This document shows positions 27,109 through 34,095 of a stretch of 64,000 bases of DNA, in pieces. Under the pieces are notes generated by a model. That model ran no database searches. It was given only the letters and a program-made list of their open reading frames with translations, and was not told where the DNA came from. Numbering within the stretch: the first letter of the stretch is position 1; the number at the start of each line of letters is the position of its first letter. A program made the translations under genes and the position numbers. The stretch comes from Vibrio coralliilyticus ATCC BAA-450 (GTDB lineage Bacteria > Pseudomonadota > Gammaproteobacteria > Enterobacterales > Vibrionaceae), in the NCBI RefSeq assembly GCF_000176135.1, contig NZ_ACZN01000018.1:434001-498000 (forward strand). Direction: 5' to 3'.

Positions 27109-27481
27109 ACTACCTCCAGTTTAAAGCTGTCTTTAAAAGCCAAGCTTACTTATTGATAAGGCAGATATGTTAACTCAAAGAGTTACATAATGATTATAGA
27201 CTTATTGTCTATAGTTCATTTCTTTAATGTCCATAATTACTATTCGCGGCGAATTCTCCTTGATACAAAGGGGGTTGATGTAACACAAACTAGCTCTCTG
27301 ATTTTCATTCCTCTGTATTGACCTCAATCTCAGGTAATCACCTGATATTTCGTTTTTCGTCCAATTTTTATACTCCACTCCAATTTCATGCTGATTAGTC
27401 AAGCTAGTAAGCCTCTGGAATTCACCACTATTTCAATCATTTGGCTAAACACTTGCCCATACCGGAGTATTTAAAACACTT
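27109..27481. other. Divergent intergenic region between LysR and omptin genes
   Basis: No ORF of note. It holds the inverted repeat at 27195-27213 and should hold both promoters. The omptin start at 27482 is preceded by CCGGAG. Confidence 0.6.
27195..27213. promoter_or_regulatory. Candidate LysR operator
   Basis: TATAGAC-TTATT-GTCTATA, a perfect 7-5-7 inverted repeat 87 bp upstream of the LysR start. It contains T-N11-A spacings expected of LysR sites. Confidence 0.6.
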
Positions 27482-28393
27482 ATGAAACAGTTAACTTTGA
27501 TGCTAATTCCGCTCGCTCTGGCTCCTAAAGCTATGGCAGCAGGCGATACGAATAATGTCACGCTAGAAGGATCTCTTGGCGTCTTGAATGGCTCATCAAC
27601 GGAACTGGTTTACGACAGTACAGGAAGGAAGCTAAGTCAGCTTGACTGGGAGATCGATAATGTCCCGATAATCAAGCTAGGTGCTGCTTGGGATATTAAT
27701 GAGAATTGGACGCTAAGGGGGAGCTTTTGGTCTGTGCTGACTGATGATGGCGACGCTCATATGGAGGACCGCGATTGGCTTAATGCTAATCAATCATCAC
27801 CGACAGACATATCCATAAGCCCAGACACTAAGTTGCGAGATGCTCATGAGATTGACATCAATGCAACCTACTGGCTGCTTAGCCAAAGCAATTACAAAGT
27901 CGGTGCTCTAGCGGGCTATCAATACAACCTCTTCAAGTGGGACGGCATTGGTGGCACTTATTCCTACAATAATGGGGCTGACGTAGGCTCATTCCCAAAC
28001 GTCGTAGGCATAGACTATAAGCAGGAATTCAGCGTGCTATATCTTGGACTAGCTGGAGAATACAAGCTGGATAAATCGGACTTTGGTGCACAACTTAAAT
28101 GGAGCCCGTGGGTTGATGCGAAAGATGTAGACCATCACAACATGCGCGATCTGACCTTCTATGAGCAAAGCAATCGTAATTCTGATTTTATCTCGTTGTC
28201 GCTCAACTATGGTTACCACTTTACGCCAAGCATGAAGCTATATGCCGAATATGTTTATACCAAATACTCTGAAGCGAAGGCAGATACCACCATCGTTGAC
28301 AACAGCTCTGGTGACTCTGGAGTAGTACCCAATGGCGCTGGCTTGGATAACCACAACTCAACCGTTTCAGTTGGCCTGAAATACACATTCTAG
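27482..28393 (+). CDS. Omptin-family outer-membrane protease
   Basis: Ten-stranded outer-membrane barrel with an aspartate/histidine protease site facing outward, of the OmpT/PgtE/Pla family (A26). The 303 residues include a signal peptide (to about 20) and a C-terminal Phe (LKYTF). Catalytic residues align with OmpT: D96 and D98 in MEDRDW (OmpT D83/D85) and D217 and H219 in DVDHH (D210/H212). Other shared blocks are SQLDW near 52, GSFPN near 169 and NGAGLDNHN near 281. It is followed by a terminator and then by a phytochelatin-synthase-like gene. Omptins cleave between basic residues and act on antimicrobial peptides; the in vivo target here is unknown. Confidence 0.94.
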   Translation: MKQLTLMLIPLALAPKAMAAGDTNNVTLEGSLGVLNGSSTELVYDSTGRKLSQLDWEIDNVPIIKLGAAWDINENWTLRGSFWSVLTDDGDAHMEDRDWLNANQSSPTDISISPDTKLRDAHEIDINATYWLLSQSNYKVGALAGYQYNLFKWDGIGGTYSYNNGADVGSFPNVVGIDYKQEFSVLYLGLAGEYKLDKSDFGAQLKWSPWVDAKDVDHHNMRDLTFYEQSNRNSDFISLSLNYGYHFTPSMKLYAEYVYTKYSEAKADTTIVDNSSGDSGVVPNGAGLDNHNSTVSVGLKYTF

Positions 28394-28410
28394 TCACTTG
28401 AAAATGACTC

Positions 28411-28443
28411 AGAACGGTGCATTCGTTTGCGCCGTTCTTTTCT
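28411..28443 (+). terminator. Terminator after the omptin gene
   Basis: AGAACGGTGC pairs with GCGCCGTTCT around an eight-base loop, followed by TTTTC. Confidence 0.8.
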
Positions 28444-28476
28444 AAATTCCCCCAATCATCATCGGAATACAATCTC

Positions 28477-29283
28477 ATGAAACACGCTATTAAATGGTCT
28501 CTGGCAGCTTTGATTATTAGCTGCAGCTTTAACGCACTGGCGGCAAAAATTGTCTATTGGGACGATGTTGAATCTTTTGAACGTTTGGTTTCGTCAGAAA
28601 ACAAGACAGACTTTGCGAGACTCTCGGTTTACTACCAACCGCAAGAAAACAAAATGTTCTGTGGTGTCGCATCGGCTGCGATGGTGCTAAATGCACTGCG
28701 TGTTGATAGAACACCAGAACAAATTCCACTTGATTCAAGTCAGTTCTCTACGTTGGAGTCCGGCTACCTGCCAAACGGCGGTGGCAATGTCGAGCACTCA
28801 GATAAATCCTATGTCAGCTGGTCTCCCCTATTTCACCGTTATACTCAAAACACCGTGTTAATCCACTCACCGAAATCCAGAATTGAAATCCTAGGCAAGC
28901 CCGCGAAAGGCAGCCAGTTTAACGACTACGGGTTGCAGCTCTCTCAATTCGTCGATCTGGTTAAATCCAATGGCGCTAAAGTCGTCAGCTACGAGCTACA
29001 AAACATTGACGATATCGACGCAATTAAGGCCAATATGGTCACGGCACTGAGTCAGCCAGAACATTATCTGGTGGTAAACTACGCTCGAAAAGGCGTTGAG
29101 CAAAAAGGTGGTGGGCATTACGCGCCAGTGGCTGCTTATGATGGAGATTCGGATTCATTTCTCATCTTAGATCCTAATAACGCTGACTACTTGTGGCATT
29201 GGGTTGATGCCACCAGCATGATTAAAGCGATGAATACAATCGATGTCGACAGATACCGAGGCTACGCCATTATCTCCGACTAA
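28477..29283 (+). CDS. Phytochelatin-synthase-like cysteine peptidase, exported
   Basis: 268-residue papain-fold protein of the PCS family, of the short bacterial form that lacks the plant C-terminal domain. The catalytic triad is visible: C62 (FCGVASAAMVLNAL), H214 (GGGHYAPVAAY) and D232 (ILDPNN). A signal peptide is present (hydrophobic run to about 22, ALA), so it acts in the periplasm or outside. I set the start at 28477 because the longer frame adds 20 residues before a clean signal peptide. Bacterial members mainly hydrolyse glutathione to gamma-Glu-Cys instead of making phytochelatins. It lies 83 bp after the omptin gene, separated by a terminator. Confidence 0.9.
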   Translation: MKHAIKWSLAALIISCSFNALAAKIVYWDDVESFERLVSSENKTDFARLSVYYQPQENKMFCGVASAAMVLNALRVDRTPEQIPLDSSQFSTLESGYLPNGGGNVEHSDKSYVSWSPLFHRYTQNTVLIHSPKSRIEILGKPAKGSQFNDYGLQLSQFVDLVKSNGAKVVSYELQNIDDIDAIKANMVTALSQPEHYLVVNYARKGVEQKGGGHYAPVAAYDGDSDSFLILDPNNADYLWHWVDATSMIKAMNTIDVDRYRGYAIISD

Positions 29284-29286
29284 TAA

Positions 29287-29320
29287 AAAGGCCAGCAAAC
29301 CGTTTGGTTTGCTGGCCTTT
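29287..29320. terminator. Bidirectional terminator between PCS-like and msrQ genes
   Basis: AAAGGCCAGCAAACC pairs with GGTTTGCTGGCCTTT. On the minus strand it is followed by TTATTA and on the plus strand by CAACACTTCT, so it serves the convergent genes on both sides. Confidence 0.85.
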
Positions 29321-29339
29321 CAACACTTCTCTTGCACGA

Positions 29340-29942
29340 TTAGCGAAGTAATCGTTGTTTAAGAGTTTTCCAACGAACACCAAGTAACACAAGGGCTATC
29401 AGAATATAGATTGTTGGTTCAGTGACCTCAGACTTTACCGACCAGTAGAAATGTATCGGTGCAAGCAGCAAGGCTAAATAAACCCAATTATGTAGCTTTT
29501 GCCATTTTGCTCCCAGTCTACGCTGCATCGCTTTGGTCGATGTTACAGACAGCGACAACAATATCAGCCACACAGCTCCACCTACGGTGAGATAAGGACG
29601 TTTGATGAGCTCCGAAGCCAGTAAACTCCAGTCCAAGCCCAGATCCAGCGTCGCATAGGCGACTAAATGTAATACCGCCCAGAAAAAGCTATATAGCCCA
29701 ACCAATCGTCTGACTCTGACTAACGTCCCTTGCTTAGTCCATTTCGCTAATGGTGAGACCAATAAAGAAACAAACAGCGTATTGAGTGCACTGATACCCG
29801 TGTAGTGGATAATGCCCTGAACCGGGTCCCCACCTAAATCACCTGCGAAAGCCTTGAGCACCAACAGCAGCAAGAAACTCAAAGACACGCCATGGATAAC
29901 TACCTTCAGCCCGGTAATCGCCTTCGGAGACAGCCTCATCAA
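29340..29942 (-). CDS. msrQ: MsrQ, haem-binding membrane subunit of periplasmic methionine sulfoxide reductase
   Basis: 200-residue inner-membrane b-type cytochrome that passes electrons from the quinone pool to MsrP. Six hydrophobic segments are evident, with haem-ligand candidate histidines in GIIHYTG near 44, VLHLVAYA near 91 and KLHNWVYLALLLAPIHFYWS near 144-163. It overlaps the 3' end of msrP by 4 bp, so the two subunits are translationally coupled. Length and motifs are usual for the YedZ/MsrQ family. Confidence 0.94.
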   Translation of the reverse strand: MMRLSPKAITGLKVVIHGVSLSFLLLLVLKAFAGDLGGDPVQGIIHYTGISALNTLFVSLLVSPLAKWTKQGTLVRVRRLVGLYSFFWAVLHLVAYATLDLGLDWSLLASELIKRPYLTVGGAVWLILLSLSVTSTKAMQRRLGAKWQKLHNWVYLALLLAPIHFYWSVKSEVTEPTIYILIALVLLGVRWKTLKQRLLR

Positions 29943-30946
29943 TAGAACTTCCTCAAGTCCATATTCTTGTATAGATGTGCGACTTCTTCTTCATAGCCAT
30001 TGAACATCAATGTAGGCTGTCTTCGGCTGCTAAATAAGTTACCTTCACCGATAAAACGTTCGCTCGCCTGACTCCATCGCGGATGATCGACCTGCGGGTT
30101 CACGTTGGCATAAAACCCATATTCGTGGGGCGCGAGTCTATTCCAAGTGGTTGGTGGCTCTTGATCTGTCAAACGAATGCGTACTATAGACTTGATACTC
30201 TTGAAGCCATATTTCCATGGCACAACTAAACGCAAAGGTGCGCCATTTTGGGGAGCCAAGGTTTTGCCATACAAACCTACTGAGATAAGCGTTAACGGGT
30301 TCATCGCTTCATCCAGTCTCAGGCCTTCAACATAGGGGTAATCGATACTGCCACCCCAAGAGTTTTGCCCGGGGAACTGTTCAGGGTCGTAGAGTGTTTC
30401 AAAAGCAACGTATTTCGCTTCACTCTTCGGGTTGGCCATTTTGATGATGTCAGACAACGGAAAGCCAATCCAAGGTATATTCATTGACCATGCTTCTACG
30501 CATCTTAGGCGATAGATGCGCTCTTCAAGAGTAAACTTGTTGAAAATGTCTTCATAATTCAACGTTATCGGATTACCGACTAACCCATCAACTTTGACGC
30601 TCCAAGGATCGGAAACAAAACCACCTGATTTTTCCGCAGGATCAGACTTTCCTGTTCCAAATTCATAAAAGTTATTGTACTTCAGTACTTTGTCTTCAGG
30701 TGTCAATGAAAGGTCAGCTTGATACTTATTCGGCTTTGAGGCAGATAAATCAATACGGCGATCTTGAACAGGCTCCTCTTTTGAGGAGAACAGGTCCAAA
30801 ACACCCGCCTGAGAGTTCGCCGCCAACGGCACACCGACAACAGCAATACCCAGTTTTTTTAAAATGTCTCTTCGCTCTTTATACACCGACTCTGGTGTTG
30901 CCTCGTTTTCAGATAACGCCCAGCGATGATTTTTCTTTATCCACAT
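29939..30946 (-). CDS. msrP: MsrP, molybdopterin catalytic subunit of periplasmic methionine sulfoxide reductase
   Basis: 335-residue periplasmic molybdoenzyme that repairs oxidised methionine in envelope proteins. A Tat signal is visible (RRDILKKLGIAVVGVPLAA, twin Arg at 25-26). The molybdenum-ligating Cys is C149 in YRLRCVEAWSMNIPW. Other family blocks are GFVSDPWSVKVDGLV and NRLAPHEYGFYANVNP near the C-terminus. I chose the ATG at 30946 because AGGGGAAG lies just before it; an upstream in-frame start at 31000 would put 18 extra residues before the Tat signal. It is cotranscribed with msrQ. Confidence 0.95.
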   Translation of the reverse strand: MWIKKNHRWALSENEATPESVYKERRDILKKLGIAVVGVPLAANSQAGVLDLFSSKEEPVQDRRIDLSASKPNKYQADLSLTPEDKVLKYNNFYEFGTGKSDPAEKSGGFVSDPWSVKVDGLVGNPITLNYEDIFNKFTLEERIYRLRCVEAWSMNIPWIGFPLSDIIKMANPKSEAKYVAFETLYDPEQFPGQNSWGGSIDYPYVEGLRLDEAMNPLTLISVGLYGKTLAPQNGAPLRLVVPWKYGFKSIKSIVRIRLTDQEPPTTWNRLAPHEYGFYANVNPQVDHPRWSQASERFIGEGNLFSSRRQPTLMFNGYEEEVAHLYKNMDLRKFY

Positions 30947-31123
30947 AGTCTTCCCCTGATACGACTTACTCACTGAGCAAGAAACAAATCGATTGTTCAA
31001 TGATTTAACCAGACCGTACTAACGTCAGATCTCTTTCATCAAAAACGTAGATAATCTTGTTAAGGTGAAGTGTGGTACAAAGTCTGTTACTATGCGCGCC
31101 CCTCTGAATACTGGGCGACAACG

Positions 31124-31321
31124 ATGAACCGTAAGAAGAAAATTAACCAGATCCTAAAAGCGAAGCAGAAAAAGCAAAACGCTAAGCTACATAAAAGCAA
31201 CAAGCCTCGCTACATTTCAAAAGCGGAAAGAGCAAAGCTTGAAGCAGAAGAGCAAGAACAGCAAACCGCTGCACAAGCGGAAAATGAAGAAAGCCTAGAC
31301 TCAGGTTCGTCTGAGCAATAA
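31124..31321 (+). CDS. DUF2986-family small basic/acidic protein
   Basis: 65-residue protein with a very basic first half (MNRKKKINQILKAKQKKQN, then HKSNKPRYISKAERAKLEAEE) and an acidic, Gln-rich tail. It fits the DUF2986 family found in Vibrio and related genera; function unknown. The N-terminal charge suggests nucleic acid or ribosome contact, but that is only inference. I take the ATG at 31124, where the family sequence begins. Its last 21 bases overlap the 3' end of the convergent NYN gene. Confidence 0.8.
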   Translation: MNRKKKINQILKAKQKKQNAKLHKSNKPRYISKAERAKLEAEEQEQQTAAQAENEESLDSGSSEQ

Positions 31322-31783
31322 TTCCTCTTCAATCGGGATGAACTTATCGCACACGTCGATTAGTGACTGTGCGCTAAGGCCCGGCACACCAAATACATCC
31401 ACTTTGGTGCCAAACCTTTCCTGGACTCGTTTGACTAACACGTCAAAGTCGCCATCTCCGGATAACAGAATAACTCGGTCAACCTTGCTGGCAGCTTCGT
31501 ACACATCCAAAGCAATACCCACATCCCAATCGCCTTTGGCACTGCCATCTTGTCGTTGAATAAATGGCTTCAGTTTAACGTTAAAGCCAATACCGCGAAG
31601 GATATGATGAAACTGCCTCTGTTTCGGGTCATGTGAAGCAATCGCATACGCATGAGCCTCGGTGACGTCTCGACCTTCCGTTGCAACGTACCAAAACTCA
31701 TTGTAGTCAAAGTTTGCGCGGTACTTTTCTCGTGTTGTGTAGTAGATGTTCTGGACATCAACGAAAATGGCGACTTTTTCCAT
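31301..31783 (-). CDS. NYN-domain (LabA/DUF88-like) protein, probable RNase
   Basis: 160-residue single-domain protein of the PIN-like NYN superfamily. The acidic metal-site residues are in place: VAIFVDVQNIYY (D9, N12), KGDWDVGIALDVYEAA near 93-108 and LLSGDGDFDVLVKRVQE near 113-130. Such proteins resemble metal-dependent ribonucleases. It is convergent with the DUF2986 gene and overlaps its end by 21 bp, so antisense interaction between the two transcripts is possible. Confidence 0.87.
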   Translation of the reverse strand: MEKVAIFVDVQNIYYTTREKYRANFDYNEFWYVATEGRDVTEAHAYAIASHDPKQRQFHHILRGIGFNVKLKPFIQRQDGSAKGDWDVGIALDVYEAASKVDRVILLSGDGDFDVLVKRVQERFGTKVDVFGVPGLSAQSLIDVCDKFIPIEEELLLRRT

Positions 31784-31880
31784 CAGGAATCCTGTTTAAT
31801 CAATAACGCAGGCATAGTAACAGTTATTGAACTCAAGCTGTTGGTTTTCTATGTATTCTGATGCGAAAGGCAAAGACTCT

Positions 31881-32639
31881 TTAATTAAACCATTTAAGCG
31901 TATCGTGCAGCGAGGTCACGCTACCAACAACAATAAGCGCAGGGCTGATCGCTTGCTCTGCCAGCTTGGGTAAGTCTTTTAGCGGCCCAGTGAATACACG
32001 CTGTTCGCTGCGTGTTCCGTTTTCAATAATGGCGCAAGATATCTGCTCATCCAAACCGTTTTCGATAAGCTTGGTGGTAATTCGCTGGCTCTGCTTTAGA
32101 CCCATATAAAATACCAGTGTGTTGTTAGATTGGGCCAGTGATTGCCATTCAATTTCCCGACCATCTTTCTGCACATGGCCAGTAATAAACTGAACGCTCT
32201 GAGCGTGGTCACGGTGTGTCAACGGAATACCTGCGTATGCAGTTGCGCCAGCAGCCGCTGTTATGCCCGGTACCACTTCAAAGTGAATTCCATGGGCAGC
32301 CAACTCTTCCAGCTCTTCACCACCACGACCAAAAATAAATGAGTCCCCCCCCTTGAGCCGAACAACACGTTTTCCTGCCAGTGCTTTTTCCACCAAAATC
32401 TGGTTGATTTGATCCTGAGGCACGCAATGAAAATCAAGCTTCTTGCCGACATAAACCATCTCAGCTTGAGGATTGGCTAACGCCAATATTTCTTTAGAAA
32501 CAAGGCGGTCATAAACGATCACTTCTGCTTGCTGTATCACTCGGTAACCTTTCAAGGTTAGTAAATCTGGATCACCGGGACCAGCGCCAACAAGAGAAAC
32601 AAAACCACGTTTTGGAGAAGAGTTAGGGTGAGCACTCAT
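31881..32639 (-). CDS. cobA: Uroporphyrinogen-III C-methyltransferase (siroheme pathway)
   Basis: 252-residue SAM-dependent enzyme that methylates uroporphyrinogen III twice to precorrin-2, the precursor of siroheme. Motifs: VSLVGAGPGDPDLLTLKG (13-31), VYDRLVS, VRLKGGDSFIFGRGGEE near 94 and VPGITAAAGATAYAGIPLTHR near 123. It lacks the CysG dehydrogenase/ferrochelatase domain, so later steps need another protein. It sits downstream of nirC in the nitrite reductase cluster, where siroheme for NirB is needed. Confidence 0.93.
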   Translation of the reverse strand: MSAHPNSSPKRGFVSLVGAGPGDPDLLTLKGYRVIQQAEVIVYDRLVSKEILALANPQAEMVYVGKKLDFHCVPQDQINQILVEKALAGKRVVRLKGGDSFIFGRGGEELEELAAHGIHFEVVPGITAAAGATAYAGIPLTHRDHAQSVQFITGHVQKDGREIEWQSLAQSNNTLVFYMGLKQSQRITTKLIENGLDEQISCAIIENGTRSEQRVFTGPLKDLPKLAEQAISPALIVVGSVTSLHDTLKWFN

Positions 32640-32751
32640 AGCCGTACCTGCTGATTCAAATTTGGATATAAAAAGTAGCGCTCAATCAAAGTACTCATCG
32701 AATCACGACTTTTTATCGCCAAACCTTTAACCATATAAAAGGATTCTGCGA

Positions 32752-32776
32752 AGGCCCCATGCTGCGCCATGGGGCC
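32752..32776 (-). terminator. Hairpin between nirC and cobA
   Basis: GGCCCCATG pairs with CATGGGGCC around a six-base loop, directly after nirC. No T-run follows, so it may only reduce readthrough to cobA or stabilise the nirBDC mRNA. Confidence 0.5.
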
Positions 32777-32784
32777 ACATCAAT

Positions 32785-33633
32785 TTATTTCGCCATTGCA
32801 GGCTTAGCTTTAACTTCCCGCTCAGAATCAATTGATGGAGCAGTTTTCGCGTGAGTCAGGTAAAGAGGAATACAAGTGAACAACAAGCCACCAACGATGT
32901 TACCCAGAATCGTTGGAATAAGGTTGAAGTTCAGCCAAGTTGCAATACCGAAATCTGCACCAAGAATCATACCCAGTGGGAACAAGAACATGTTCACAAC
33001 CGTATGCTCAAACACCAAGGCAAAGAAGATGAAAATCGGTAGCCACATGGCTGCGATCTTGCCAGCAACACTTCGGGCAGTCATGTTACCAATCACACCA
33101 AGACAGACCATCAGGTTACAGAAAATGCCACGCACAAAGCAGGTAATCCATCCGTCCATTCCCATGTTTTCAAAGCCAACAGTACGCGCTGTTGATACTG
33201 CGATAAATTTCTTAACCACAGCATTTGGGTCTAAAGAGAAATTACCCGTCAGAGAGATAGCAACCAAATAAGCAACAATCAGCGAGCCAATCAAGTTACC
33301 AAGGCCAACCAATCCCCAGCAACGGAAAATACGGTTCCAGGTGATACCTGGTCGGTTGTCAAACTTGGCAAGAGGTGCGAGACCAAAAACACCAGTGACC
33401 AGATCGTAGCCCATCAGACTTAGGATACAAAAGCCGACCGGAAACACTAAAGCACCCACGATGCCGATGCCTGTCTGTACGATAGTCGTAATGGCGACTA
33501 CAACAGCCAAAGATAAGATGATACCCGCCATTGTGCCGCGCAAAATCAAGTCACGCGTACTTGTTTTTGTTTTCGCTTCGCCGACATTGATCATGGTTTG
33601 TACGAATTCGGCAGGTTTTAATGCTGAAGACAT
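32785..33633 (-). CDS. nirC: NirC-type nitrite/formate channel (FNT family)
   Basis: 282-residue inner-membrane channel with six main hydrophobic segments. FNT landmarks are visible: LKPAEFVQTMINVGEAKT at the N-terminus, NLIGSLIVAY near 110, FVRGIFCNLMVCLGV near 165-180 and FEHTVVNMFLFPLGM with the central His near 210. It carries nitrite in and out of the cell beside the NirBD reductase 126 bp upstream. Relative to E. coli NirC it is slightly longer at both ends. Context supports nitrite instead of formate. Confidence 0.9.
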   Translation of the reverse strand: MSSALKPAEFVQTMINVGEAKTKTSTRDLILRGTMAGIILSLAVVVAITTIVQTGIGIVGALVFPVGFCILSLMGYDLVTGVFGLAPLAKFDNRPGITWNRIFRCWGLVGLGNLIGSLIVAYLVAISLTGNFSLDPNAVVKKFIAVSTARTVGFENMGMDGWITCFVRGIFCNLMVCLGVIGNMTARSVAGKIAAMWLPIFIFFALVFEHTVVNMFLFPLGMILGADFGIATWLNFNLIPTILGNIVGGLLFTCIPLYLTHAKTAPSIDSEREVKAKPAMAK

Positions 33634-33759
33634 AGCTACGTCCTTTTTAAAATTGAAAGTTAAAAGTTGAAATTGAATAGTGAAAGGCTCGTTGCTTCAC
33701 CTGCTCCCCTATGGAAAAGCAACAAGCCTTTAAGCTATTAAATCTCTTCAAACACCCGG

Positions 33760-34083
33760 TTAAGCAGAAACTTCAACCTGACCTTTAATAACGCGTGTTT
33801 TGTATGCTTTGACACTGAAGTTTTCGTCTTCCATACATACACCCGTTGATAGGTTAAAACGCTGTTTTTTCAGAGGACTAGCGACCCACAACTCCTGCTT
33901 GTGTTCAACGATCAATCCACGGGAAAGGACATTTGACTGGTAGAACGGATCAGTGTTGCTGATAGCCATCACTTCTTCAGCGTGAGAAGGGCGAAAAATG
34001 GCAACCTGCTCCCCAGAAACCAACGCACACACGCCAGTACCCGGGATGATATCTTCAATACTGCATACTTTTGTAAATGCCAT
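33760..34083 (-). CDS. nirD: NirD, small subunit of NADH nitrite reductase
   Basis: 107-residue Rieske-fold subunit of the cytoplasmic NADH-dependent nitrite reductase. It begins FTKVCSIEDIIPGTGVCALV, typical of NirD. The Rieske cluster ligands are absent: the usual C-x-H box is replaced by ISNTDPFYQSNV, which is normal for the short NirD class and means no 2Fe-2S centre is bound here. It lies 12 bp after nirB and is surely cotranscribed. Confidence 0.94.
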   Translation of the reverse strand: MAFTKVCSIEDIIPGTGVCALVSGEQVAIFRPSHAEEVMAISNTDPFYQSNVLSRGLIVEHKQELWVASPLKKQRFNLSTGVCMEDENFSVKAYKTRVIKGQVEVSA

Positions 34084-34095
34084 GATGTTGTCTCC

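Noticed and set aside
32876..33271. 131-codon ORF on the + strand opposite nirC
   Set aside because: Antisense shadow of the nitrite channel; basic and low-complexity.
33760..34083. Loss of Rieske cluster ligands in NirD as a sign of decay
   Set aside because: The short NirD class lacks these ligands normally; the gene is intact and of standard length.
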